A stretch of DNA of 64,000 nt from Amoebophrya sp. A120 (lineage: Eukaryota; Sar; Dinophyceae; Syndiniales; Amoebophryaceae): positions 1,864,492-1,928,491 of the forward strand of contig CAJINV010000012.1 in NCBI GenBank assembly GCA_905178155.1, read 5' to 3'. Under the pieces are notes generated by a model, which saw only the letters and a program-made list of their open reading frames with translations, did not search any database and had not been told where the DNA came from. Shown here one piece after another: positions 45,805-56,100 of the stretch (position 1 is the first letter of the stretch; the number at the start of each line of letters is the position of its first letter). The position numbers and the translations under genes are program-made.

Positions 45805-45875
45805 AAATCGGGGTCTTCTGGAGCGGAGAATGTTTGTTCGGGTTCCCGGATGATGTCGGACCCGTTATGCGCAGC
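45805..45875. repeat. 71-bp direct repeat, copy 2
   Basis: Second copy of the gene fragment at 44837-44907. It is followed within 25 bp by a half introner. Confidence 0.85.
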
Positions 45876-45892
45876 CTCTGCCCTTAATGGTT

Positions 45893-45973
45893 ATTGTCAT
45901 GCTGATTTGCCTTGGGAGCCAGATTTGTAATGCATGAATGCGATTACTACGAGTACGATACTTTTGCACAGGA
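45893..45973. mobile_element. Introner F1, right half only
   Basis: TTGTAATGCATGAATGCG...GATACTTTTGCACAGGATA without a left arm; the left part is replaced by the 71-bp repeat region. Confidence 0.75.
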
Positions 45974-46044
45974 TAATGTGACGTTTTCGGCGAATTCTTT
46001 GAAGTTCAGCTTCCCCGTCTGCTTCGTGTCCAGGAACCGCACCC

Positions 46045-46192
46045 TATAAACTGCAAAAGTATTGTACTCGTGTAAATGCATTACAAATTTCTTCAGCATG
46101 AAGAGAAATAAAGTTTGTAATGCGGATTGACCTTAAGAAAAGGATTTATAATGCATGCTTGCAATACAAGTACGATACTTTTGCACAGGATA
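46045..46192. mobile_element. Introner F1, copy-specific insertion
   Basis: Perfect TSD caccc at 46040-46044 and 46193-46197. The paralogous site near 55878 is empty (accgcacccaaccgagc). Confidence 0.95.
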
Positions 46193-47000
46193 CACCCAAC
46201 CGAGCAGCAAGTTGTTGTTCGCTTTCCGCGACAAGTGCTCCAGAAAGGTGTTTAACGTTCGCAAATCAGGCGCCTGGTGCTGCAGATTGGCGGAAAAGGA
46301 AGACCGGTGCGTGTTCAGATTGAAGTCCCCGTAACTGGTGTCGTTGGTGATGGAATGCATCTTCACGGTCGGGTGAAGTTTGTTGTCCACGCCGAACCGA
46401 CCGGGTGGGGCGGAGAGGGAGAACTGTTTTATCATGTCGTGGAATGTTGCATTTTACCAAAGTACTATATCATCTTCATCTTGTTATTCGAGTCAAGTTC
46501 TAAAACAATACGCAACAGGGAAGATTTGATGCGTCGTATAGAAGTACAGCATGACATCACATCATTCATCCCAACGTCATCTTCAAAACGAGAAGTTGGC
46601 AAGAACTCATCACACGTTATACCGCGCTCCCCATCTGCGTCGTCCGCCCCATCGTCCTGGTTTGGTTCATCAATAACTTGTTATTCTCCATATCTTTCTC
46701 GAGTTTCTTCTGCAGCGTTTCCTTTGCCTTGTCATACTCGTTGTAGTCTAAGTTCCGGCAGTACAGATGCTTGCAGTCGATGCTGAAGTAGTAAAACAAC
46801 AGCCGCGGATTTTTCGGGTAGCAAATTTGGTCGCAGAGTATTCTAAACTCCTCCTTCGTCCAATACCGGTCCTCCTCGCAGTCCAGTGGCACTTTGCAGT
46901 TCGCGAAACAGATCTCGGAGAACATTTTCGCGAAAGTTCCGTACCGCTTTTCCACGCCGATTTTGAAATCCTTTATCATCTCGGACAATTCCGGGTGAAG

Positions 47001-47198
47001 TATGCATTGCAAAAATTGTTGTATCGTCGCGCTTGTATTGATTTTGATTGCGCAGTAACGCATGTGACAGATGATGCACCTGCTTCCGGTTGTACTGACT
47101 CTGCATGACAAGTTGCCTCTACTTCATCATTGTGGAAAAAATTATGTCAGGCTGCAAACACTATCACTAGTACGAAGATACTTTTCTTCCAATGCATA
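47001..47198. mobile_element. Introner F1, ancestral to the duplication
   Basis: Same position as 56789-56997 in the paralog but diverged in sequence, so it predates the duplication. Confidence 0.85.
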
Positions 47199-47274
47199 TC
47201 GAACAATTCCAACCTGAGTTGTGGTGGCGTGGTTTTCTTCTGGTTCGGCACCCCGAAGGCGTTGGCGCCGTTCG

Positions 47275-47341
47275 TATCCTGAGTAAAAACGTACCCACAC
47301 CAGAGTCAGGATGGGGATTTTGCAACACAAACCTAGGAGTT
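47275..47341. mobile_element. Introner F6, left end only
   Basis: TATCCTGAGTAAAAACGTAC... is cut off after cctaggag and continues into the gene fragment repeat at 47342. The paralogous position near 57075 has no element. Confidence 0.8.
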
Positions 47342-47412
47342 TTGTTCGGGTTCCCGGATGATGTCGGGTTCGTTATGCGCAGCAAATGCCCAAGGACTGG
47401 GCCCTTTATTTT
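47342..47412. repeat. Stray copy of the 44.9-kb gene fragment, copy 3
   Basis: Matches about 44868-44938, including the extension gcaaatgcccaaggactggg. Sits exactly at a rearrangement junction. Confidence 0.8.
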
Positions 47413-47473
47413 CCAACGACCGGATTTTTGGTTTTGGAAAGCATTTCCAACGCCCGGAACACCGCCACCTGGT

Positions 47474-47735
47474 TATCAGATGCAAAAGTGTCTGGGTCTG
47501 GAACAAAGCAACTTGTCATGCTAAATCTGAATCATGTAAAAATCTGTGTTGCATCATTACCAAAAGCCGTCCACTTTTGACCTAATCGGGAGGCAGTTTC
47601 TCATGCGGGGTAGGCATGATAGAACTCGCACAGAATCTGTCATGCTATGTCCTACATACCAGACCCCATGGGTCATGGAAACCCTGCATGACAAGTCTGG
47701 CATTCTTCCAGACCCAAACATTTTTACATTTGATA
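47474..47735. mobile_element. Introner F2, duplicate of 58173-58434
   Basis: TSD ctggt on both sides, as in the parent copy. Confidence 0.92.
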
Positions 47736-47798
47736 CTGGTCGATCGCGGATAAATGCACATAGCCGGAAATTTCCCGGTCCAAGTACGTGAACAGCCG

Positions 47799-48078
47799 TA
47801 TCCTATGTAAAAACATCCCCACACCAATGTCAAGATGGAAAATGTGCTAGACAAATCAACCAGCTTTGGTTGTTTCGCATGACAAATTTGGCCCCGTAGT
47901 GTGATCCTGTTTAGTTAGCTCCAGCAGCATAACAGGTCTAGCAGGTCATGCTGATTTGAGCATCACAAAATCCAAAACACGACGGGGAAATGCTTCGCAT
48001 GGGGCTTCACATGAGAAACATTTTTGCCCTGCAGATTTGCATGACAACTTTGGGGTGGGGATGTTTTTACTCAGAATA
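47799..48078. mobile_element. Introner F6, duplicate of 58498-58777
   Basis: TSD agccg/tgccg, as in the parent copy. Confidence 0.9.
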
Positions 48079-48452
48079 TGCCGTCGTGGATTGCCGTCGT
48101 ACCGGATCTCCCGGCAGAGCTCCCGCCACTGCTCGAAATCCAGGTTCACGCCGGAATACTGGTATGCAATACAAATTTAGCGTAGGTAGTTGCACGACGA
48201 AGCAGATGCACAAAGTGCATGACAAATTCCGGCACCAGCATTAGAGCTGAAAGTTGTCATGGTAAATGGGCTGGGGAAACAGAAGATCTGTCATCGTCAT
48301 GCAATAAGGTCATCATGATCATCTGCATCTGTGTGTACTACGGTAAGAAGAACTTTGCTCTAGATAACTGCAAGATAATCTGCATAAACGCCTGCTTCGT
48401 CGATCCGTAGCGGACGTGAAGTCGCTCGATGAACAGTTTCAAGTGGTTTTTC

Positions 48453-48512
48453 TATCCTGTGCAAAAGTATCGCAGTCGTAGTAATTGCAAACATGCATTA
48501 CAAATCTTGTTC
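48453..48512. mobile_element. Introner F1, left part only
   Basis: TATCCTGTGCAAAAGTATCG start, broken at 48512 by the gene fragment repeat (about 48508-48550). Confidence 0.85.
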
Positions 48513-50253
48513 GGGTTCCCGGATGATGTCGGACCCGTTATTCGCAGCAACACCGGCGCTGCCCCCAAAGCCCGAGGAAAGAACTCTCCATTCGTCACTT
48601 TCAGTTTCATCACATCCAATCTCCCATTTGCAGCCCGGTCCCCCGACTACAGCGCGAGCAAAGAGACCCGCTCTCTGCTGGTTCAAACAAAAAAACAAGA
48701 AGAATCTCATACTATTCTACAGATGAATTTGGAAACACATCAAACGAAATAAAGAAAAAGAAAATTATTATACAGGAAGAAGTACTGAAACTCAAGAAAG
48801 ATGAACAAGCAGAGGTCTCGTCTCCCGTCACTATCAATAAACCTATATCGTGAATACCAGCCTGCTCTATGATACGAGAATGTGCAAATGGTTGTTCATA
48901 AACGGCTTTCTTGGTCGGATCGAAATTTCGAGTCTGGGTACTAGTTCACTTCTATCTTTACATTTGCAGACTGGGATGATCGTGGAGATCCGACAGAGAT
49001 TTTGTTGGCTGTAATATCGTCGGATCTGTGGCATTTAGCACGAAAAGACTTTCCTGGTGCAGATCTCTCTCCAGCATCAACTTCTGCTTCGTGTCGAAAC
49101 AAGATTGAGACCGTTCTTGTCGGATCGCGGTCATTCTCTACTTTTCATTCACATTCTAGTAGGGAAAGGTATACAGATTTATGCTCTTAAACGAAGAGCG
49201 CCATGCGGTTGCGGCCAACAACAAAGTACAAACTACACGATGTGATCGAACAAAGCTGCCAAATGAATTTGCCACGAGCTGGACAAGTTTCAACACGGCA
49301 CCGTGTCCTGCACTACACTGGAAATTTAGTTTTTTCGCACGACTCACCTTTGAGTTTTCCGCGTATTTCACACATATAAAACATCCAACAAGGTTGGACA
49401 TTTCGGGTGGTGGAGGTGATGTAAAGTAAGTATTATACATAGTCCTACCTCCTTCCTCTAGTGCTGTGTTTGCTGAGTGCGTGCTTTATTTTGTTTGTGA
49501 AAGTTTTTGATGAAACGCCGATCACCAGCAAGTATTCATTGGGTGAATAGCAGGCGCTCGTCCTCCAGATCGAGTAATTCTTTGTAGCTGTATTTCCCTG
49601 GAATTGACGTGGTACTTTGTACTACATTGCTTTTCAACATCGTGTACTACTTGGCAGCTCTGGTTGCATTCTCACATTAATAGAATACTGGCTCTTGATG
49701 TTCACTTCTTTAACAGTACAATGGCCTTATCTTATTTTCTGCCGAAGCAGAAAAATCTTCATGCGACATTTTTGATTCATCTTTCCGTATCCGTTGACCA
49801 CCACATGCAGCACATACGATGAAGGTCTTGTTTTTTAGTACCATACTTTGTAAAAAAGTACGACAAAAACTACTAGTTGTGTGCATTGTGTTCATTTTCG
49901 AGGTTAATGCTGTGGCGTGTCTTATGTTGATGTTCTGTGGTTGTAGTAGTGTTTCCGTTCTTCTTTTATTCCGTGTTAGATATGGTCATGCTGACATAAA
50001 AATGACAATGACCCTCTACTGTTCCGTCTGTAATTAGCAGTGAACGACGTCCCAATTTATTCCGTGACGACGAGCAGGGAGGCATACAAACGGAAAAATC
50101 TCGAAAAATCTTCTTATATATCTACTTTCCCGCGTTGATGTTCATGTTCCATTTCGACTCCCGAAGTTTAAAGCATCAATCTGTCCTCCCCCTCTTCTTC
50201 TCATACCAGATTGACCAAGAAAAGACCCAATTTACATTTAGCACTGAAGAAAT
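48513..50253. other. No firm gene
   Basis: Begins with the fourth copy of the gene fragment repeat. Plus-strand frames at 49181-49429 and elsewhere lack support. No introners. Confidence 0.4.
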
Positions 50254-51213
50254 TTAGTGCTTCTTGCGCTGGGCGGCAATCTATGAACTGCAAAAGTATC
50301 GCACACGTATAAATGCATTACAAATTTTCTCAGCATGAGAAATAAAATTTGTAATGCTGATTTGCCTTGAGCTTGACAAAGAAATTTGTAATGCAAGACC
50401 AGCATTTATACGAGTACGATACTTTTGCACAGGATACAATCGCCTCGGTCATCTCCTCACGCTTCTTCTTACCGCGCTTGTGCGTGCCCAACCTATAAAA
50501 GTGCACAACTCCCCCTCCCCCACATTTGTATTGCATGAACAGCAACACAAGCAACAGCAGAAAAGGGGCCTTCGCATGACAAATCTACATGCGGATTGTA
50601 GTACTATTTGAGGTTCCAAAATTTGTCATGCTAACAATGCTTACGTGTGAGTTTGGTATTTTGCATTACAAATGAGGGGGAGGGGGAGTTGTGCACAGTC
50701 ATACAACCGCTTCTTGGCGTACTTCAACGCACGCTTCAGGGAGTATTAAATGCAAATATGTCTGGGTCTGGAGGGATGCAAGGTTTGTCATGCACATTTT
50801 GCATATCTCCTGATGTCTGTGATGCCTACCCTAGCATCACATATTTTTCGAGGACTTCCTGATGCCTGTACCGCATGAGAAATGCCCTCGCACCGTGGCA
50901 AAAACTGGACCTCTTTTTCTGTTTATGCAATACAGATTTTTGTAGAATCCAAATGCAGCATCACAAGTTGCATCCTTCCAGACCTACTAGACATATTTGC
51001 AATGCATAGGGAGGAGGCGGACCCCATCTTGATGAGCTCCATGACACGACGTTCATAGGGCGCGAAGCCCGCGGTCTCGCGGACCACCTCGCGAACGAGG
51101 GCGACTTTGGAGGAGAGCTTGCCCTTCATATTGGAGGGCTTTTGCTTCAGGGTGCGCACCGTGGTGACGTGACCACGTTCGCGGCCAGCGGCAATTCCGG
51201 AGCGGGGCGACAT
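50254..51213 (-). CDS. RPL36: 60S ribosomal protein eL36
   Basis: Structural protein of the large cytosolic ribosomal subunit. Exons 51213-51009, 50743-50704, 50493-50437 and 50281-50254 give 104 residues, the normal eL36 length. Diagnostic segments: GIAAGRERGHVTT, ALVREVVRETAGFAPYERRV, SLKRALKYAKKRLGTHKRG, KKKREEMTEAIAAQRKKH. ATG at 51213. Three introners of three different arm families interrupt about 315 bp of coding sequence; each has a perfect 5-bp TSD, and the conserved protein sequence independently fixes every exon junction. The stop coordinate may be off by one. Confidence 0.97.
50282..50436. mobile_element. Introner F1
   Basis: Perfect TSD caatc at 50277-50281 and 50437-50441. Join MTEAIAAQRKKH in eL36. 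Confidence 0.96.
50494..50703. mobile_element. Introner, GTGCACAACTCCCCC family
   Basis: Arms GTGCACAACTCCCCCTCCCC and GAGGGGGAGTTGTGCAC. Perfect TSD caacc at 50489-50493 and 50704-50708. Join KKRLGTHKRG in eL36. Here one register also permits GT-AG on the coding strand. Confidence 0.96.
50744..51008. mobile_element. Introner F2
   Basis: Perfect TSD gggag at 50739-50743 and 51009-51013. Join IKMGSASSLKRALK in eL36. Confidence 0.96.
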
Positions 51214-51316
51214 GGCTTTGCGGTTTTGATGTTTGGAGGTAAGTAGCAAGAAGAGGACAAAATGAAGAATAGATTTGCTCACGGTAAACTTGCAGGAGAG
51301 AACGCAAACGATTTCT

Positions 51317-52259
51317 CTATGCAAACTGATAAATCTGGTTGAGCAGAAGCTCGGCCTGGAGGAAAAAAATCAAGGTGACATCGATAAATTTCATCAATTC
51401 GCAAGAAATTTTATGAGCCTTCTTCCATGCAAGACTACTTATTTCGCCACACGGATTGGATTTGGAACACGTCGTCGAAGCCACCGGATCGAAGATTTTT
51501 CTGCCTTTACAAACACAAACAGGGTCCTCACGGATCTCGATTTTTCTCTTTTTTTCGGTCAACATTTCAACCATCGAAAGCACCAATGGATTTTCTTTCT
51601 GTGTTGCAGCTTCTGCTTCCTACTCATTCAATCATCATCGTGTTCATGAGGATCTTTATTTTCTGTGGAGAGTTGTATCAATTTAAATTTTCGAATTTTT
51701 CTAGGCGTGATTTTGATACTTCTACTCACCAAGATGTAGTTCCACCGACGAGGACCTCACCTGGCGATGAGAATGATGTTGTGGGCTCTTTACTGAGTGA
51801 TGGAAGAACAGGTGGAGCTTTTTGTTCCTTTCGAATTATGGGAATGGCGATGGCATAATTCTCTTGGATATCGCAGTCGTCCTCGAGCACCAGCGCCACA
51901 AGCCGGAGAATAATCGATCTGAAACTTCTTTCGATTTCCTTACCGCAACAAGGACATCGTGGTCTTTTATACAAATGCAAAAATCTGGTGGCGCTGAAGA
52001 TCATCGATCGATCCTCATAGTCATGGGCGGCCAACTTTGGAGAAATATTTAGCAAATCGAGTTCATCAACAAGGTAGTTGCAGAGGCGCTTCAGGTGCCG
52101 AGTCCACCACGCAAGATGAAATAGTACAACGCGTGGAGGCGCCGCAGCAGCGCAACCCAGAGTCTTTCTTCGGTCTGAAGACCCTCCTATTGCAAATTCT
52201 ACTAGGAAGCTCAAGTCAAACGAAATAATAATGGTTTTCGTTGTGTCTAGCAATATCAA
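51317..52259 (-). CDS. Unidentified coding region, possible Cys-rich metal-binding segments
   Basis: Open minus-strand frame 52259-51726 (NYLVDELDLLNISPKLAAHD, HLYKRPRCPCCGKEIERSF, ending VLVGGTTSW) contains a CPCC cluster. A second frame at 51586-51317 reads VCVCKGRKIF ... WKKAHKISCELM, whose WKxAHKxxC end resembles a MYND zinc finger but without the full Cys spacing. I could not join the two, and neither start is certain. Two small genes or one spliced gene are both possible. No introners. Confidence 0.35.
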
Positions 52260-53139
52260 TCAAGTCAAAGCAAAGCTTATCTCCTTAAGCTAAAACGTTT
52301 TCGATTCATCATCAAAAGGTAGCGGTCGAGAAAGGTACTACGGCTATTCTGAAATTCTGTACTCTGGGTTTCGTCATTTGTTGCGTTTTTGTTCTACTCC
52401 GGACGTGCTGGTGTCATCGGTCATTGATAAAGTTTAGGTACACTGCAAAGTGCATAGAAGATATTTGAAGGAGCAGTGTAACTGTAATACTTCGCATTCA
52501 TTTTCACTTTCTCAGCATTGCATTACTGTGTTGATTCGGTTTTGAAATTTGGTTTTAGTAGGGGTAAATAAGCAAACAAGTAAACAGAAGCTCAACTAGG
52601 CGCACGTCTCTTTGTGCGTCGAAAATAAACGTCTTTCAAGCAGCGCCGCGCGCCGGCTAATAGAATTCCTGGTGACCACGCTTGCGCCGCTTGAGACGAG
52701 TTGGTGTATTATACAGGACATTATCAGCGATGCATTCAAACAACAAGATTGGCACCTTCTTGACGAGGCCCTTTAATTTTCTGCATTATTGAAACAAGAG
52801 CGAAAAGAACTTCCGAAGGATGATGGATGGCGTGACGCTACGAGGGCGGTTGTTCTACTGGAGTGGTCGTAAACGTAGTCAGCACACTAAATATCAATTA
52901 CTCCTCCTCCCCGAAGACGGCCTGAAACTCCTTAACAACTGAAACCCTGTCACGATCATCACCTGCTACTAGGAAAGTAAAAGTTAAAGTATAGTAGATT
53001 ATTAGTAGATGATTGATTCGCGAATTACACGACTAGTACTGTCCGGGTTCTTGCACCGGCAGTACCTACTGGGATTTAAAACAGACGCCACATCATTCAA
53101 CACGGCTCGCCGGTTTGAAAATCCCCTTTGACCGGTTCT
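52260..53139. other. No firm gene
   Basis: Spacer before the giant gene stop. Only a very short basic frame (TPTRLKRRKRGHQEFY, near 52660-52710) stands out and cannot be assigned. Confidence 0.4.
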
Positions 53140-56100
53140 TTAATCCATTAGATCCCCTCCGCCCAAACCCTTCAACAAGTCTCCGTCTCCGCCACTCCCA
53201 GACCTCGCTTTTATCGGAGGCGGCCGCGGTTGCAGCCGGTCTAACTTCGTCCCGCCGGCGGCCGCCCCGCCGCCGCCCGCCGCGCCGCCCCCACCTAGTT
53301 GCCCCTGGATCCAGGAGAAGACGGGAATCGCGTCGGCCTTCTTCTGGACCTTGGCTTTCATACGGTCGCTACTCCGCTATGCATTGCAAAAGTGTCGCGC
53401 GTTGTACTAGTAAAAATAGCATCACAAATTTTGGCAAGAACAAAAGTGGAAGTTGTAATGCTGTTTCAGGTTTGGAAAGAGATTTGTCATGCATGAGTGC
53501 AATTTCAACGAGTCGTGCGATACTTTTGTAATGCATATCCGCTCCACATGGACCATTTCGTAGAGCATCTGCGTCGCCCGGTTCCACTCGTTATCTAGCA
53601 CATGGTGCCGCGGGTTCCAGTGCGACCGCAAGTCGTCCGTTAGTTTTACCCCCTCAAACGCCGGCCCGCGCTGGAAGGTGTTGCTGTGGGCGATGCGAAC
53701 TTCGTCGAGCGAGCTGTATGAACTGCAAAAGTATCGTACTCGTAGTAATGGCAGTCATGCATTACAAATCTTTTTCTTAGGGTAAATCCGCATTACAAAT
53801 TTCATTTCTCATGCTGCGAAAATTTGTAATGCATTTATACGAGTACCAAATATAGCCGCCGGGGCGGAGGTAGTGAGGTCGTGGGCGTTTTCTTGCCGGC
53901 CGTCGCCTTGGCCGCGGCTTTGCTTTTTCTGGGCTCGCCATGCCGCCGTGCGTAGTGTTATGCCGCACGGCATGGCGGCCGCTCGAGAAACGTTGCAAAT
54001 TTTGGCAAATCTCCGAAGTTCCTTTCCGAAGCCCAGCCCCCATGCTATGGCGCCGATCCGGGTGCCACGGGGGGCGCCCTAAAAGCGAAGAAAAATCGGG
54101 CCCATAGCATGCGGATTGGCTTTGCGCGTCTGGGGCGCTTTTTCTTTTTCGCGTTTTTATTTTTCACTCCGGCGCTTTTTGCAAAGCTTCCCAGGCTCTG
54201 AAACCGGCGAAAAGGCGGCCACTTTCGCGGCCGCCCAAAATGCTCCGAAATCGGGGCCGTGCCATGCTGTTTCGCTGTTCTGATTTTGGGCGCGTTTTTT
54301 GCGCGCCCCTTTTTGGGCGGCCCAAATCGCCAGAAACCAAGGCGGTGGGCGCCTCAGAAGGGCCCCCCTTTTGCCGGCTCCCCTGCGTCGTTTTATCAAG
54401 TGCGAGTCGATAGTTTTCGAGCGGGCTTGTTTGTTGGCAAAGCCCCGGAGGCTTGATGATTGCAAATTTTTTATCTCTAAAAACACTTCCGCCCGCTTGG
54501 AAACTGCCGGCCGTTTTTCACGGTAGGTGGCAAAAAAACTCCCCGGTTAGAACCGTTCGGTGACCTCACTACATACAATACTTTTGCAGTGCATAAACTG
54601 TTCGACTTGCCAACGTTGAACGGCTTGGAGTGGAGCAGCGGCGACCAGGAGTCCGCGTTTTCCAGTTTTCCGTATTTTGCCAACTGCTCTTGTATCCTCG
54701 GCGACTGCATCTTGGACAGTTCCTCCGCTGCCTTCCTCGCTTTCGCCTCCTCGAGAATCCGGCGCGGATCCCGGACTTTCCGCATGTTATGCATTGCAAA
54801 AGTATCGTACTCGTCGTATAAATGCGTTACAAATTTCCTCAGCATGAGAAATAAAATTTGTAATGCGGGTTTACCTCGTAGAAAAAAATTTGTAATGCAC
54901 GATTGCAATACGAGGACGATACTTTTGCACAGGATAAATGTCCTGCGAGAACCGTTTTTTCCGGAGCGGTTTTTTCCACCACTTGTCCAGAAACTCCACC
55001 TCGTCCGTGCTGATTTTCTCCCTTTTCCGCAAGTTCAAATACTCGAACAGATAGTCGGACTGCGTCCGGCTTATCCTTCGAGGTCGCTTCAGCACCAAAT
55101 TCTGACACCAGTCGAAGAAGTGATGGTGGACCCGGGGGTCGCTGGACCGGAGCGGGGGCTCGTCCGGGTCGATTTGGTAGTCGGGATGGGGGTTGTGCCG
55201 GTCGATGTAGGGCGTGGGCGCCGGGCACTTGCAGGTCACTTTCACTTTCAGCTCCTGGCAAAGTAGGAAAAAGTCGTCCTGTCCGTATTGAAGGTCCTCG
55301 AACGCGACCTGAAATTGTATATCGTAAGTTGTTTTGATGTTTTGAACAAGAACCCAGGTTCGATTGCCATACAAGTTCAATCATTCAGTATCAGTCCGTC
55401 TCCTGGTGGTTATGATAGTAGACCTCCGTCTCAACAACTTTCAAGAATTCTACTACCTGCGCCGTTTTGTATTTCGCCGCGAGCGGTTTCCGGAAGCTCT
55501 CTAATAAGAGGAAGTGGTAGGGATCCAGCTTTTCAAACGTGATGTACCGCATATCCCTATACGCCTTGTGTGGCGCTTCCTGCTCGGACACGAACGCGAA
55601 GTAGTCTAACCTTATGAAGATTTCCCGCCAGAGGTTGTGCAAGTTCCCGGTGAAGCCGATGGAGGTGACGTTTTCGTATGAACTGCAAAAGTATCGTACT
55701 CGTATAAATGCATGACAAGTTCTCTCAGCATGAGAAATAAAATTTGTAATGCGGATTTACCTTGAGAAAAAAATTTGTAATGCATGATTGCAATACGAGT
55801 ACGATACTTTTGCACAGGATATTTCGGCGAATTCTTTGAAGTTCAGCTTCCCCGTCTGTTTCGTGTCCAGAAACCGCACCCAACCGAGCAGCAAGTTGTT
55901 GTTCGCTTTCCGCGACAAGTGCTCCAGAAAGGTGTTTAACGTCCGCAAATCAGGTGCCTGGTGCTGCAAATTGGCGGAAAAGGAAGACCGGTGCGTGTTC
56001 AAATTGAAGTCCCCGTAACTCGTGTCGTTGGTGATGGAATGCATCTTCACGGTCGGATGGATTTTGTTGTCCACGCCGAACCGACCGGGTGGGGCAGAGA

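Larger units (their letters stand above)
45974..47274 (-). pseudogene. Diverged copy of EF-hand gene segment 55822-57075
   Basis: Homologous to the internal part of the giant gene at 53140-63858: same order of SAPPGRFGVDNK, THRSSFSANLQHQAPDLRTL, GWV-RFLDTKQTGKLNFKEF and LCDQICYPKNPRLLFYYFSI. Differs by scattered substitutions. Lacks the introners found at 55677 and 56532 and has its own at 46045. It continues into rearranged sequence on both sides, so it is best read as a partial duplicate. Confidence 0.75.
47430..48512 (-). pseudogene. Apparently identical 1,083-bp copy of 58129-59211
   Basis: Constant offset of 10,699 bp to 58129-59211, with no difference noticed across exons and three introners (47474-47735, 47799-48078, and the left part of one at 48453). 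Ends inside an F1 element after aaatcttgttc, then switches to the gene fragment repeat. Contains EF-hand exons (TYLDREISGYVHLSAID; NLDFEQWRELCREIRYDG). Confidence 0.9.

Noticed and set aside
48513-50037. Plus-strand open frames upstream of eL36
   Set aside because: No codon bias, no recognisable domain, and all neighbouring genes are on the other strand.
52660-52720. Short basic frame TPTRLKRRKRGHQEFY resembling a ribosomal-protein tail
   Set aside because: Too short, with no start or neighbouring exon found.
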